This document shows, in pieces, positions 48,899 through 58,622 of a stretch of 64,000 nt of DNA. Made by a program: the position numbers and the translations under genes. Source of the DNA: Cercis canadensis (Eukaryota; Streptophyta; Magnoliopsida; Fabales; Fabaceae); the NCBI GenBank assembly GCA_003255065.1, contig QAOA01005000.1:235442-299441 (forward strand), written 5' to 3'. The notes under the pieces are model-generated. The model was not told the origin of the DNA, did not search any database, and worked only from the letters and a program-made list of their open reading frames with translations. Positions within the stretch are counted from its first letter, which is position 1. Each line of letters opens with the position of its first letter.

Positions 48899-49106
48899 TT
48901 TTAAGGTGTCACGTTAGCATTTAACGGCCACGTCAGCACTTAACGTGTCACGTGGCCTTTTCTGTTAAGTCCAATTAACGGACATAAGCGGAGGACGAAA
49001 ATGGCTAATGGAACAATCTTCCAAGGACTAAAGTGTCGGTAAAAATCTTTGGAGGACTAAACTGTCACCGAACCTATCTTTCGAAGACCAAACAGGGGTT
49101 TTACTC
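48899..49106 (-). repeat. Right terminal inverted repeat of the Pack-MULE
   Basis: Reverse complement of the left arm, ending ggggttttactc at 49106, next to the 9-bp direct repeat TTTAAGTTT. Confidence 0.85.
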
Positions 49107-50938
49107 TTTAAGTTTTATTACTTTGAAAGTAATAAATTTTGTTGAGTCTCGCTATTTTGCAATAGCAAAACTCTCCTTAAATTACAAAATGACGGTGGAT
49201 CCCACTATTTCAAAGTACTAGTACTCAATCAAATCCGCTATTTTCAAAGTAAGGGAACTCAAAAATGCCCTAAATGATAAATATTTTTCCAATTGTCCCA
49301 TTTATGTGTTTCCTTTTTAAAACAGCATTTTTGTTGTCAATTAGCCTTTGTTATCATCATCAGTTAGTAAAGTCAGCCAGATTAAGGAAATGACATCGTA
49401 CAGAATACTGACACTATTTTTCCTCATCATCTAAAGATGGGAAGACAAAGTACAAGGAATTACACCTTCTTGCCATTCAACTGGTCTCTAGCTTTGGCCA
49501 CTCGCCATAGCGCATGTCCCTGAACTCGATTCTGGTTATTTCAAACTTGTAAGCTGTAGTTATCCATTACCAACCCACAATCTCCAGGGCTCAACCAGAT
49601 CACCTAAGTCAGCCCCCATAACAAATTAACCATCATATCCTCCATTTCACTATAAATAATACTCTCCTACATGCATACACACTTTTTACATAACTTTATT
49701 AATTAATTACACTTTACTAGCTCGGTATATCACTGACTTAAGTATCGGAGTTCAGGTGTCACCACACCCGATCTCAGCTTATGTGTATTACTTGTGCAGA
49801 TAGTTTGACTTAACCTCTAACATGTACCAACTAGACCTCAACATAGGCATCGACATAAGTTATGATGACTATTATCTAATTTTGACAAAATTTAAGCAAT
49901 GATCCATCCATGTGATTGGGATGAGAAGTTCAGTCTCAATTGGAGAAGAAATCACTACGAGGTCTTTTGCCAACATTCTCTCACAAAAATAACATACTAA
50001 ACAACATTAAACTAGAGCTTTTTGTTGTGGAGGATCCAAGCAGCTTGGGCACAACACAACCACAGCCTAGGACTATCAAGAATTATACTCATTTGCAGGC
50101 ACAAATGTCAAGCACCCAGATCAATTTGCTTTGCTTGTAAAGCAATTATCAGTGAAATCTCATTCTAAACTAGAGGACACACGTCGAAATTTAGCCTTGA
50201 AATTTATGGCCAGCTTAGGCGGTTTGACTTGCAGCTCATCCACAACAAGCTGCGTGAAAACAAAGCAAAGAGTTCATGAATTTAACCTGTGAGTCTAATC
50301 CAATTATTCTCAGTTCAGAATTTTGAGTAAAGTTTGAGAGTTTCACAACCTCGATCTGAACATTCAACTGCTTCCTAGAAATAACTGAAACAACAGAAAC
50401 TCCTAATCGTAAAGTTGAGAATCCCAATTTCGTACTTGAGAACTATCTAGTAGTAGTACTCCTAAGAAGCAGAATCATATCAATCAACTATGAAGCACTA
50501 GCACTTGCAAAGAGAGAAGAAAAATTACATAAATAATTGAAAATAAATGGACCAAAAAAAAATTGATCATATTTTCTCAAATAATTGAATCACCTTGCCT
50601 GGATCAGATGCCAATGCAATTTTTTTCAGTAATGGAACCCCATAATCAAGACCCCTCCATCTGAGTGCTCTTATGATCAATTCTTCAGAGCTATCTTAGC
50701 TAATTAATACACAAAATATTGAAGGCAAATATGATTTTTCTCTCTCTATGCTGGGCTCATTTTATTATCCCTTGTTGAGAGCAATCTTCGATAATTAATA
50801 CACAGATATTTTCCTACCCAAAAAAAAAAAAAAATACACAAATATTTGAAGCAGTTGAGAATAGATTTTCTCTCTCTATTGACTATTTGACCATCAAAGC
50901 AACCGCCTTAAGGCGCGGGCGCCTTTAGGCGCAAGATT
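49107..50938. other. Intergenic DNA upstream of the B3 gene
   Basis: No gene supported. Around 49740-49830 the words tcactgacttaagtatcggagt and gtgtcaccacacccgat resemble pieces commonly seen in plant LTR retroelements, so a degraded LTR may lie here, but ends were not found. The frame at 50236-50427 (minus) shows no domain. A poly-A run lies near 50820. Confidence 0.45.
50910..50925. promoter_or_regulatory. GC-rich palindrome in the B3 promoter
   Basis: aaggcgc at 50910-50916 and gcgcctt at 50919-50925 form a perfect 7-bp inverted repeat with a 2-nt spacer, in AT-rich surroundings and 14 bases before the first MSA element. GCGC-core sites are used by E2F-type factors, but the flanks do not give a full E2F consensus. 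Confidence 0.4.
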
Positions 50939-50949
50939 TCTAACGGCTA
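50939..50949 (+). promoter_or_regulatory. MSA element 1 (MYB3R site)
   Basis: TCTAACGGCTA matches the full mitosis-specific activator consensus (T/C)C(T/C)AACGG(T/C)(T/C)A bound by three-repeat MYB factors. It lies 101 bp above the TATA box of the B3 gene. Confidence 0.75.
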
Positions 50950-51023
50950 GTAAATATTTTCTCTCTCTTCCTTCTCTGCTCTTGGGTTCCTTCACAATTT
51001 GTGAAAACCACCGCCTTTGGACT

Positions 51024-51034
51024 TCTAACGGCTA
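51024..51034 (+). promoter_or_regulatory. MSA element 2 (MYB3R site)
   Basis: A second perfect TCTAACGGCTA, same strand, 85 bp after the first and 16 bp before the TATA box. Paired, promoter-proximal MSA sites are typical of G2/M-expressed plant genes. Confidence 0.8.
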
Positions 51035-51049
51035 TATTACCTACGCTCC

Positions 51050-51056
51050 TATAAAT
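51050..51056 (+). promoter_or_regulatory. TATA box of the B3 gene
   Basis: TATAAAT, 155 nt before the chosen ATG, placing transcription start near 51080 and giving a ~130 nt leader. Confidence 0.65.
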
Positions 51057-51210
51057 TTTGCTGCCTCTAATCCCTCTCAGCTACACTTTCTCATTCTCAA
51101 ACGCTGTTTGAACTCCTTTATCACTCTCAGTACTGTGTTTCCCCATTCAATTTCTGAGTTTTCTTCACAATTCTTATACTCTGTTTTGCTTTCACAGTCT
51201 CTGAGTGAAG

Positions 51211-52269
51211 ATGTTGCAAGAATCGGACAGTAAGAAGGATAAGGAAGCCATTCTAAGAGATGGGTCATGGCCCATGTTGCTTCCATTGGTAGAAATTGCT
51301 GAGAAATGTCTGCATCAGATTGATATTCCGAAGAAGAAAAGATCTGCGACTGCGACCCACTACTCCAAACAGAAACCTTTGAAGCACGACAAGTTCTCTT
51401 CTTTGAATATTTTAGCAGAGGCTGCAGAACTTTGTATAAGGGAAAAAGATCGGAGCTCTGTCAAGGAGGCTCACTTGGAACCAGAATTGATTCAAATGGG
51501 GAATGCTCACAAACGGCAAGAATCAATGGTTAATCTTCTATCATGTTCATATGGGTCGTGGTCTCCGTTGGATATCTTGGCAGAGGCAGCGGAAATTTAT
51601 GAAATAGAGGAAAACCAACGCTCTCTCAGCCTCAGAAAAGGGCTCCCTTTTGTTCCAATACCCAAGAAGAGAAGCTCCTCAGTCCAAAAACCCAGAGTTA
51701 AAATGGTTCAGAGAATGGGTTTCCAAGGCAAGAGGGTAACCCACAAGAGGAGCTACTATAGTGAAGAACCACTAGAAGGTGAAAAGCTTCAACCTTTGAA
51801 GAAACAGAGAAAGATGATTATGCCAAACCCAGAATCAGAAAACCCACCACCTGATTTACGCATTGAATTCAAGAATCGGATCAGAGAATTGGAGGGTTGT
51901 GATGTTAAATTTCTGATGCAGAAAGGGCTTTATGACACTGATGTCAACATTAACAACAATCGCCTTTCAATGCCACAAAGCCAAATCCATTGTGAGTTCT
52001 TGAGTGAAAACGAGAAGGCAATTCTGAATGAACGTGAAGGCGATAGAAAGCGACCTTGTGGTATACAAGTGATGGTTTTGGACCCATGCCTTAGGGAGTT
52101 CAATCTCTCTTTGAAAAAATGGGGCATGGGGAGTGTGTCTGTTTACAACCTAGTCAAGAATTGGAAAAGAATTATAAAGGAGAACAATCTTCAAAGTGGT
52201 GATCATGTCCAGCTTTGGTCTTTTAGGGTCCATGGAAATCTGTGCCTTTTATTGAATTGTAGGAAGTAA
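51211..52269 (+). CDS. B3 domain protein of the DUF313 type
   Basis: Single-exon gene for a 352-aa probable DNA-binding protein, expected in the nucleus. The C-terminal ~110 residues carry the DUF313 B3-like domain: QIHCEFLSENEKAIL, VLDPCLREFNLSLKKWGM, YNLVKNWKRIIKENNL and GDHVQLWSFR in the usual order. The middle is basic and Lys/Arg-rich (KKRSSS, KKQRK), suiting nuclear entry. The N-terminal third repeats a short helix-like motif: LLPLVEIAEKCL, SLNILAEAAELC and PLDILAEAAEIYE. I start at the ATG at 51211; a GTG six bases earlier is in frame but would not be used in a plant nucleus. Two perfect MSA elements and a TATA box upstream predict expression peaking at G2/M. Function within this little-studied family is unknown. 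Confidence 0.88.
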   Translation: MLQESDSKKDKEAILRDGSWPMLLPLVEIAEKCLHQIDIPKKKRSATATHYSKQKPLKHDKFSSLNILAEAAELCIREKDRSSVKEAHLEPELIQMGNAHKRQESMVNLLSCSYGSWSPLDILAEAAEIYEIEENQRSLSLRKGLPFVPIPKKRSSSVQKPRVKMVQRMGFQGKRVTHKRSYYSEEPLEGEKLQPLKKQRKMIMPNPESENPPPDLRIEFKNRIRELEGCDVKFLMQKGLYDTDVNINNNRLSMPQSQIHCEFLSENEKAILNEREGDRKRPCGIQVMVLDPCLREFNLSLKKWGMGSVSVYNLVKNWKRIIKENNLQSGDHVQLWSFRVHGNLCLLLNCRK

Positions 52270-54395
52270 ATTTACATATGCATTTTGTAATTGGAAGGCT
52301 TTTTTTTCGATTTGAGGTTAATTTGTAGGCTTAGGTACAATTCTTTTGTATTTGGCCAATTTATTAACTTTTTAGTCTTTGTAAATCAAATTTTTATAAT
52401 TGGTAGGTTTAAGTACAATTTCATTAATTGTTCATTTCTTTTTATTTTATTTTTTTCACTTGCTGAAATCCATTGCTCTAATTGGAAGGCTCACCTCCTC
52501 AAAAAAAAAAAAAAAAATGGAAGACTTTTACAATTCTTTTTTATGCTTTAATTTACAAATTAGATATAATGTTATTTTTTTGGGGTGACCCATCTGAAGC
52601 ATGAAATTCGCATCTGTTGTTAATAACATTTTAACAATGACATGTATAATTTAAATTTGTGTAAATAATATAAACCAGTTTCCAACACATTATAACTTAA
52701 ATAAATCCACTAAACGTTCAAGGCAGTAAATTAGTATCATATCCAAAAAAAAAAAAAAAAGGTAGTAAATTAATAAACATAGNCATACGTTAGGAATACA
52801 TGTTCAGTTAAAAAAAAAAAAATTTGTTCTTTTCTCAAAATAATTATATTCTATTATAAACTACTCAGCTTGTCAAGTTATTTTCCATTGAAACAATCAG
52901 AACCCCAAGAGCGGAACTCATTTCCTCCATGGATGGACTATTTTCTGTTGGTTCAGGATGGGATTTCTTGCATTAATGGCATGTTCCGACCCCAAACATG
53001 AAAATAAGGCTCCACTTACTACGTCCATCTAATTCAATCTCTACCACTCAATTGTTTCTTGTACAAATGTATATAAATTGAATAATTAATAAAATCTAAA
53101 TTTGACAAAATAATTTCAGTTACTTCACTTAAATTTTATGAACTATCTATGCATTTTTTTAATACTTACTTTTAGCTATGACTTTGAGTTTTAATGTAAA
53201 ACTCATAAACCCCGAAAACGACCTCAGCCTCAGCATTACTCGGTCATAGGCTGTTTAATAATTTGTATATAATTATGTACAAATTGTAAAGCATGCTACT
53301 AAAAACAAATAGCAGAGATTCAATAGACATTAACCCCCATTTTCTGGAAAAGTTTTTCATCAAACAAAACATAGCTACAGATAGATTTCATCAAATGATT
53401 GAGTTGAAAAGTGTAAAGCCATAATTGGGGGACAAGTCAAGCAAGGTGAACAGTAACATGCCTATAAAAGAATGAGGCAAAGAAGGATCCATATCTTTTT
53501 CTACTACATTAGGAATGGCCGAAACATCATTAAAAGACTAGCAAAAAGTGCAAGCACTTTATGAAAAGCTAGTGGTCAAAAAGGTTGTGACTGAACATCA
53601 TAAAACTGCTACAAACCATGACTCTTCATGGTTAAGATTTGGAAGCTGTATTTTGTTCAGTTATCAGCAAAACCTATAGTAAAAACAAAACATGGACAAG
53701 TCAAAAATGAACTTTAGCAAAATCATCAGTGAACTACATATAATCCGGAATTAACTTTATAGCAAACAGAAAGTAAGCTAGCTTCACGTTTCATGCTTCA
53801 CACAACTAAATAAAAACTTGAACAGAAAGTATATCCCAAACATTGAAAAGTTTAACAATACTTAATACTTTTAACCAGAAAAAGTTTCAGCAATACCAGA
53901 ACATGCTGAACTTGCCATAAATTAAAACTCACCAAATTAAACTAAAATCCAAGCAGCATACAAAATCGATGCGAAATGGATGTTTGAACTGGATAAAATT
54001 AGGCATCAACATATTATTACTATAACAAAATGGAGGAAATCTAAATTTTTAGATTGCTATCCCCTATTTGAAGCTAGTCAGCATAACTAAAATAGAAGCT
54101 ACTAACTTTTATAAAACATAAATAAAATAAAATAGAAGCTACTAACCAATTTACAGCAATAGAGTCGAGAGATGTACTAGAAAACAACGAAAAGAAAGTT
54201 AATAAAGTACCAACAGTTAGCAGGATCACCCTGGATTTCATCTCTTGCTAAAACAAGCAAGCATGCGTCAATGGATAATGGCTCACTTAACATTAATAAA
54301 CCATTCTCTTCCTTGCCTGTAACTGTCTCCTAGTTTACATTTCCCAGCCAATAATACTAGACGCATACAACTGCAGCATCCAAGGGAGTAGATAC
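52270..54395. other. Intergenic DNA downstream of the B3 gene
   Basis: About 300 bases of likely 3' UTR with T-rich runs, then AT-rich DNA without a supported gene. A lone N at about 52783 follows poly-A and the near-repeat ggcagtaaatta/ggtagtaaatta, probably another join. From about 54200 the minus strand may hold a further exon of the fragment at 54396-55049. Confidence 0.5.
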
Positions 54396-55049
54396 CTCAT
54401 TGTCAACAGGTGTTGCTTCAAAATGCAGTAACCAAGAAACTGTATATGGTGCTTTTAGAGCTTGTTGGATCTATATAATTCAGCATTAAGAATTATTGAA
54501 AGGAATTGGCTGCATTGTATCTTGTAGGATACAAGTTGACAGATCCGAACACTAAGAATAGAAATATTACAAGATGGGTGAAAGAGAAAATCCTGTTATT
54601 AATTACTTCGCAATCCTGCCCTACAATAGTGTTCCCTACATCAATCAAATAGCTAACCGGAAACTCTCATAGCCACACCTAACCATTACATTAGAAAATC
54701 AGGACCTACTCAAAACTGTTGTTTTTTGTTTCAAGGATATGTGACAACAGCACAAATAGCATATACTGAAGCATTCAGATTGAGAATACATAGAAAAGTT
54801 CATGTTTATAGACAAAAGTTGAAGTTCAGAATAAAAGGGGAAACAGTACAATTATCTCATAGTTCATGTATCTATAACAACATTATTGCTGAACCTGAAA
54901 TTGGAAGGTAAAGCTTACTCACTAATATGTGAACTCGTCTGTGGGAATTAAAGAAGCCTTTCTTGCTGCATTTAGGGAGACACTTCATCTTGGCAAGTAT
55001 GAACTGAAATGTCATTGCAGTACTTCCTTGAGGCAGCACATCACCAGTT
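54396..55049 (-). pseudogene. Orphan exons of an unrecognised gene
   Basis: Two exon-like blocks on the minus strand have good borders and matching phase. 54923-55049 (acceptor atatctatag, donor gtgagt) encodes TGDVLPQGSTAMTFQFILAK and on through MKCLPKCSKKGFFNSHRRVH. 54396-54470 (acceptor ttatatag, donor gtatct) encodes IQQALKAPYTVSWLLHFEAT and on to PVDNE. A third block may start near 54235. I see no upstream exon before the OCTOPUS-like stop at 55337, only non-coding sequence. So this is either the tail of a gene whose 5' part is lost, or downstream exons of the OCTOPUS-like transcript after its stop. Family not recognised. Confidence 0.5.
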
Positions 55050-55336
55050 CTATAGATATTTCAGCAACACAAGATAAATCATGAAAATAGTTGTTGCTCG
55101 CAGTAAATAGCATCTCAAATCAAGTATTGATTAGGTGATTAGATTCCTAGCTATGTATTCAATCAAAATTAATGTTGTCAACAACACCATCGAAAGAATA
55201 TTTTATTTATGCTACCAACATCATGAGAAAACTTCGTCACCAGAATCTAACAATGTGATGCACTTTATCTCATGAACAACAACAAATACATTATATGTTT
55301 TTACAACCAGATATACTTTCAAGAGTTAAAACAGCT

Positions 55337-57049
55337 TTACAAGACACTTCTGGCTGTTGGATGCAAATCTTTTAGGCTACTCTTTGCAGACTTGCTTCGC
55401 CTATAGCTCTTCAATGGTGTCAAGTAGAACCTTAACAAGCCAGGATCAAGATTATTTGGCGAATACCTAGCACTCCGGTTCCTTTGAAGCATAAACTCTT
55501 GTTTTCCATTCAAAACATTGCTTTTGGTCTCAGGACCTCCCAAGCTATTGAGTAAACCAGCCATTCTACAAGGGTTTTTACAGCTGACACTATAGCTACG
55601 AATAAGCTTCTGGCTAACAGACTCACTTGCTTGTCCGTTAATTACCCTCCTCAGCTTTTGCCAAGACTCAGCCAGTGGCTTATTAACCACATCCCCTGCA
55701 GCATATTCTTCTTCTAGCTTACCTTCCTTTCTCCTCTGTGCTAGGCTCAACTTATTCCACATCTTGCGCCACTTTTGGAACTTCCTGAACCCCTTTTGAT
55801 TTTCCACCTCAGTTCCAACATCAGAAGCATTCTTGGAAGCAGATCCCAGGACACAATCCGATTCAACATTATTTCGCGATTTGAAACCATTTTCCATTAA
55901 CTCTTTCTCTGTAATCAGCAACTTTGCCCCATAAAATAACTCAGTGGTAGCAGGAGATACCTTGGCATTTGATATCACTTTTAACTCATCAACCTCTGCT
56001 ATTGCTGGTTTCCTATGAGAGTTTGACCAATCAAAACTCCTCCTCCGCCTCTGCCAAGACAAAACATCTGAATAGTAATCTTTGGTTTGAGCTGATCCAC
56101 CTGGACTTTCCAAACTCAGCTTCTCCTCAACCAAAACCCTGTTCTCAATCTTAGGAACATTACCATCTTCAACAACAGAAACCATCGGAGAAAGCCTGGG
56201 ATGTGCCTTCCCAATCAAATATCCATCCCAAGAAGCTCGATGCCCATCAAAGGAGAAGCGTGATTCCTCCATTGATATTCTACCTGCATCAATTGACAAC
56301 CTTGGATCAGTATCACAAGACCTTCTACCCAACCCATATTCCCCAATCTCAGACTGGGTCTCTCTTAATCGCCTCACACTAGGCTTCTCCACCTCCAGTC
56401 CCATTAATCCTCCACCTCCATTACTACCATGACCATGTTTCTTCAAGTTCTGCTTCCGTCTCCATTTTCTCAATTTCTTGCTAAAAATCGAAGCTGCCTC
56501 CCAAAAGCTCCCCGCAATGTCCTTCAAATCTCTCCCTGTATTTTTCCTACTCTGCAATTCAAGATCTATAAACTCCTTCATTGTCTTCGTCTCTTCATCA
56601 CCCTCTTCTCTTCCATCAGTAAAATCCCCATTACAAACCCTAATCGCTTCATCGTCATCCCGATGCTGCTGCTCCTCCTCCTCCTCTTCCTCTCTTATTT
56701 CAAAACCCAAGTTTCCCAATTCGACATCGAACTTCCGGTTCAGACCCTTCCTCTCGTCATCGAGATTGAAGAGATCCGACAGAGTGTTCCGTGCCCGAAC
56801 CTCACAGGACCGACGACGGGGCTCCGAGACGGAGGCAGAGGATGCATCGATGGCCGCGGCGCGACTTCCCGAGCAAGATTTGGTGCGACGGAGCTCAGCA
56901 GTGGAATGGCATTCTTCAACGGGGTATTCATGGCCGGTAGAGGAGTCGATGCCAGCAAGGCGTTCCCGGAGACAGGCGGCACAGAAACCGGTGACGGGTT
57001 TGCTAGGATGACGGTGACAGCTGGAGAGACGGTGGGGCTTAGAAGTCAT
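55337..57049 (-). CDS. OCTOPUS-like (DUF740) protein
   Basis: Intronless 570-aa protein. OCTOPUS-family proteins are polar, plasma-membrane-associated plant regulators of phloem differentiation. The N-terminus is diagnostic: SCHRHPSKPVTGFCAACLRE with Cys 11, 23 and 26, then RLAGID. An acidic run (EIREEEEEEEQQ) follows near residue 120, then the conserved DLKDIAGSFWEAASIFSKKL block with basic KLRKWRRKQ near 190. Ser/Arg-rich repeats (RLSIDAGRIS, RFSFDGHRASWDG, RRRSFDWSN) fill the middle, and FRKFQKWRKMWN and YRRSKSAKSS mark the C-terminal half. I take the ATG at 57049, which puts the Cys motif at the N-terminus; the frame is open for 82 further codons upstream but those look like leader. No signal peptide or transmembrane span is seen. 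The long frames on the opposite strand (56429-57106, 56478-57011) are shadows. Confidence 0.9.
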   Translation of the reverse strand: MTSKPHRLSSCHRHPSKPVTGFCAACLRERLAGIDSSTGHEYPVEECHSTAELRRTKSCSGSRAAAIDASSASVSEPRRRSCEVRARNTLSDLFNLDDERKGLNRKFDVELGNLGFEIREEEEEEEQQHRDDDEAIRVCNGDFTDGREEGDEETKTMKEFIDLELQSRKNTGRDLKDIAGSFWEAASIFSKKLRKWRRKQNLKKHGHGSNGGGGLMGLEVEKPSVRRLRETQSEIGEYGLGRRSCDTDPRLSIDAGRISMEESRFSFDGHRASWDGYLIGKAHPRLSPMVSVVEDGNVPKIENRVLVEEKLSLESPGGSAQTKDYYSDVLSWQRRRRSFDWSNSHRKPAIAEVDELKVISNAKVSPATTELFYGAKLLITEKELMENGFKSRNNVESDCVLGSASKNASDVGTEVENQKGFRKFQKWRKMWNKLSLAQRRKEGKLEEEYAAGDVVNKPLAESWQKLRRVINGQASESVSQKLIRSYSVSCKNPCRMAGLLNSLGGPETKSNVLNGKQEFMLQRNRSARYSPNNLDPGLLRFYLTPLKSYRRSKSAKSSLKDLHPTARSVL

Positions 57050-57250
57050 GGCTGGAGGAAGTGTATAAGTAGAAGGATGGTGGTGGTCCTGGTGGAAGCA
57101 TGGTAAGAATGGAAGGGACTGAAAGGAAAAAAACGTGGGAGACAGAATGAGTAGCAGTACACTGGGGAAGTGAGAAAGTGGGGATGAAATGCAATTCAGG
57201 AAGGAAACCCTTGATAAACCCCTCACATTAGATTTTATCTGGATGGAAAA

Positions 57251-57482
57251 TTCAAGGATAATAAGATTGGAATAATGGAATCTCAGTTGCAACAAGGAAA
57301 TTGTAATGATTTTTTTATTACTGGCTTTGGAATATTTTTATTGAAACAATTATTGTTAAATGTTAAATGTTAAATGTTAAATAAAATTCAAGATTTTAAG
57401 CTTGCAAAGATGCACTAATGGAATCTCAGTGGGAACAAGAAAATTGTAATGATTTTTTTATTACTGGCTTTGGCAAATTTTT
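57251..57482 (+). repeat. Tandem duplication just upstream of the OCTOPUS-like gene
   Basis: The segment ttcaagga...aatggaatctcagt...ttattactggctttgg at about 57251-57346 is repeated at about 57388-57482, period ~140 bp. Between the copies is a run of four tgttaaa(t) units (57354-57382). The first copy overlaps the predicted leader or core promoter of the OCTOPUS-like gene. Confidence 0.85.
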
Positions 57483-58622
57483 GTTGGGAAAGTTATTTTA
57501 AGTGTTAAATGTTAAAATAATTATTAATGAGTTCAGTTAGAATAAAAAAAATTTATGAGGCGCAAGGGTGTGACAAGTGATACTGTCATCTTTGAAAGTG
57601 TAAATACAAAATAAGAATTATTGTTTAGAAAGACAAGTAAATAATATGTTTTGGTGAGTGACAAATGAAAATATTATTAAAATAATTATTTGTTTAAAGT
57701 GGTTATTATATATTTTTTAATAATTATTGTAAGCAAACGTACAATGATCATTTTATTATTTGTGTTAACAGGTGATTATTATTAAGGAGTTTGCTCACAA
57801 TATCTACTTTTATGTGTTTATTGATTGAAAAATACATAACCGTCACTTTAAATAAATATTTTTTTTTTTTTTTTATTTAAACTGTAAGAGTATTTTTAAA
57901 TTAATTTTCATACATTAAGAATAAGTTCATTTTCGAACGAACAGATAGCATCCCTATATTGGCCTAGTACGTTCAAGTAAAAAACTTTCCTAAGTACTGG
58001 CCTCCCAAGATCTAAGCAAATGGGTAAATTTAAAAATTCATGAAGAAAAATATTACCTACTAAAAAATATTTTTGACTGATTTAATTAGGAGTTGATGTG
58101 TTGTTTAAATATGTAAGTAAATCACTTGCCACATAAACATTTAAGAAGTTAACGTGCCGTGTCAGCATTTTCATTAAGTCTTAACAATTGAGTCTATTAG
58201 TGGATTAACTTAGTAGGAATTTATCAAATAGTTTGTGACACTAATTATAAATGGTATTAAAATTGTTCTTAAGGCTTATGAGTTATGTATTTAAATTCAA
58301 TGTCAGCAAAAAATACCAAAACAAAAATTAATAGGAATCTTAGTCTTTGTCGATTATTTTGATAAAAAATAAAAATTTGTGAGGGACTAATTTATTAAAG
58401 CTAGAATCTTTTAGAAGTGAAAAAGATAATTTACTCTTGAATAACCTTTACCTATTAAGAAGATCTAAATTCTCCTATCATTTTCCTACACATATTTAGT
58501 TTGTGACTTTTTATGTGTGTAGAGAGATGGCTTATTTTACAACAACAAAAAAACGTAATATTAAATAATCATAATAACTTTTACAGACTTTAAAGAATCT
58601 TTTTTTTTTAACTATATATTTA
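57483..58622. other. AT-rich intergenic DNA
   Basis: Poly-T near 57862-57880 and generally AT-rich. No coding frame, RNA gene or clear element was seen. Confidence 0.55.

Larger units (their letters stand above)
47372..49106. mobile_element. Pack-MULE: Mutator-like element carrying captured gene sequence
   Basis: The 1735 bp element has terminal inverted repeats of about 200 bp (start GAGTAAAAYCCC, with inner landmarks tagtcctcgaaagat, cttttctgttaagtccaatt and acgtgccac-type words in both arms). It is flanked by a perfect 9-bp direct repeat TTTAAGTTT (47363-47371 and 49107-49115), the target duplication size diagnostic of Mutator elements. There is no transposase. The interior instead carries the last exon and 3' region of an HD-Zip class IV gene on the minus strand, and a second possible captured piece near the left arm. 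This is the definition of a Pack-MULE. Left and right arms have diverged moderately, so it is not brand new. Confidence 0.9.

Noticed and set aside
51205..51210. GTG start for the B3 protein
   Set aside because: Non-ATG start not needed; an ATG follows six bases later in the same frame.
56429..57106. 225-codon plus-strand frame (and 56478-57011) opposite the OCTOPUS-like gene
   Set aside because: Antisense shadows of a clearly recognised gene; no domain and biased composition.
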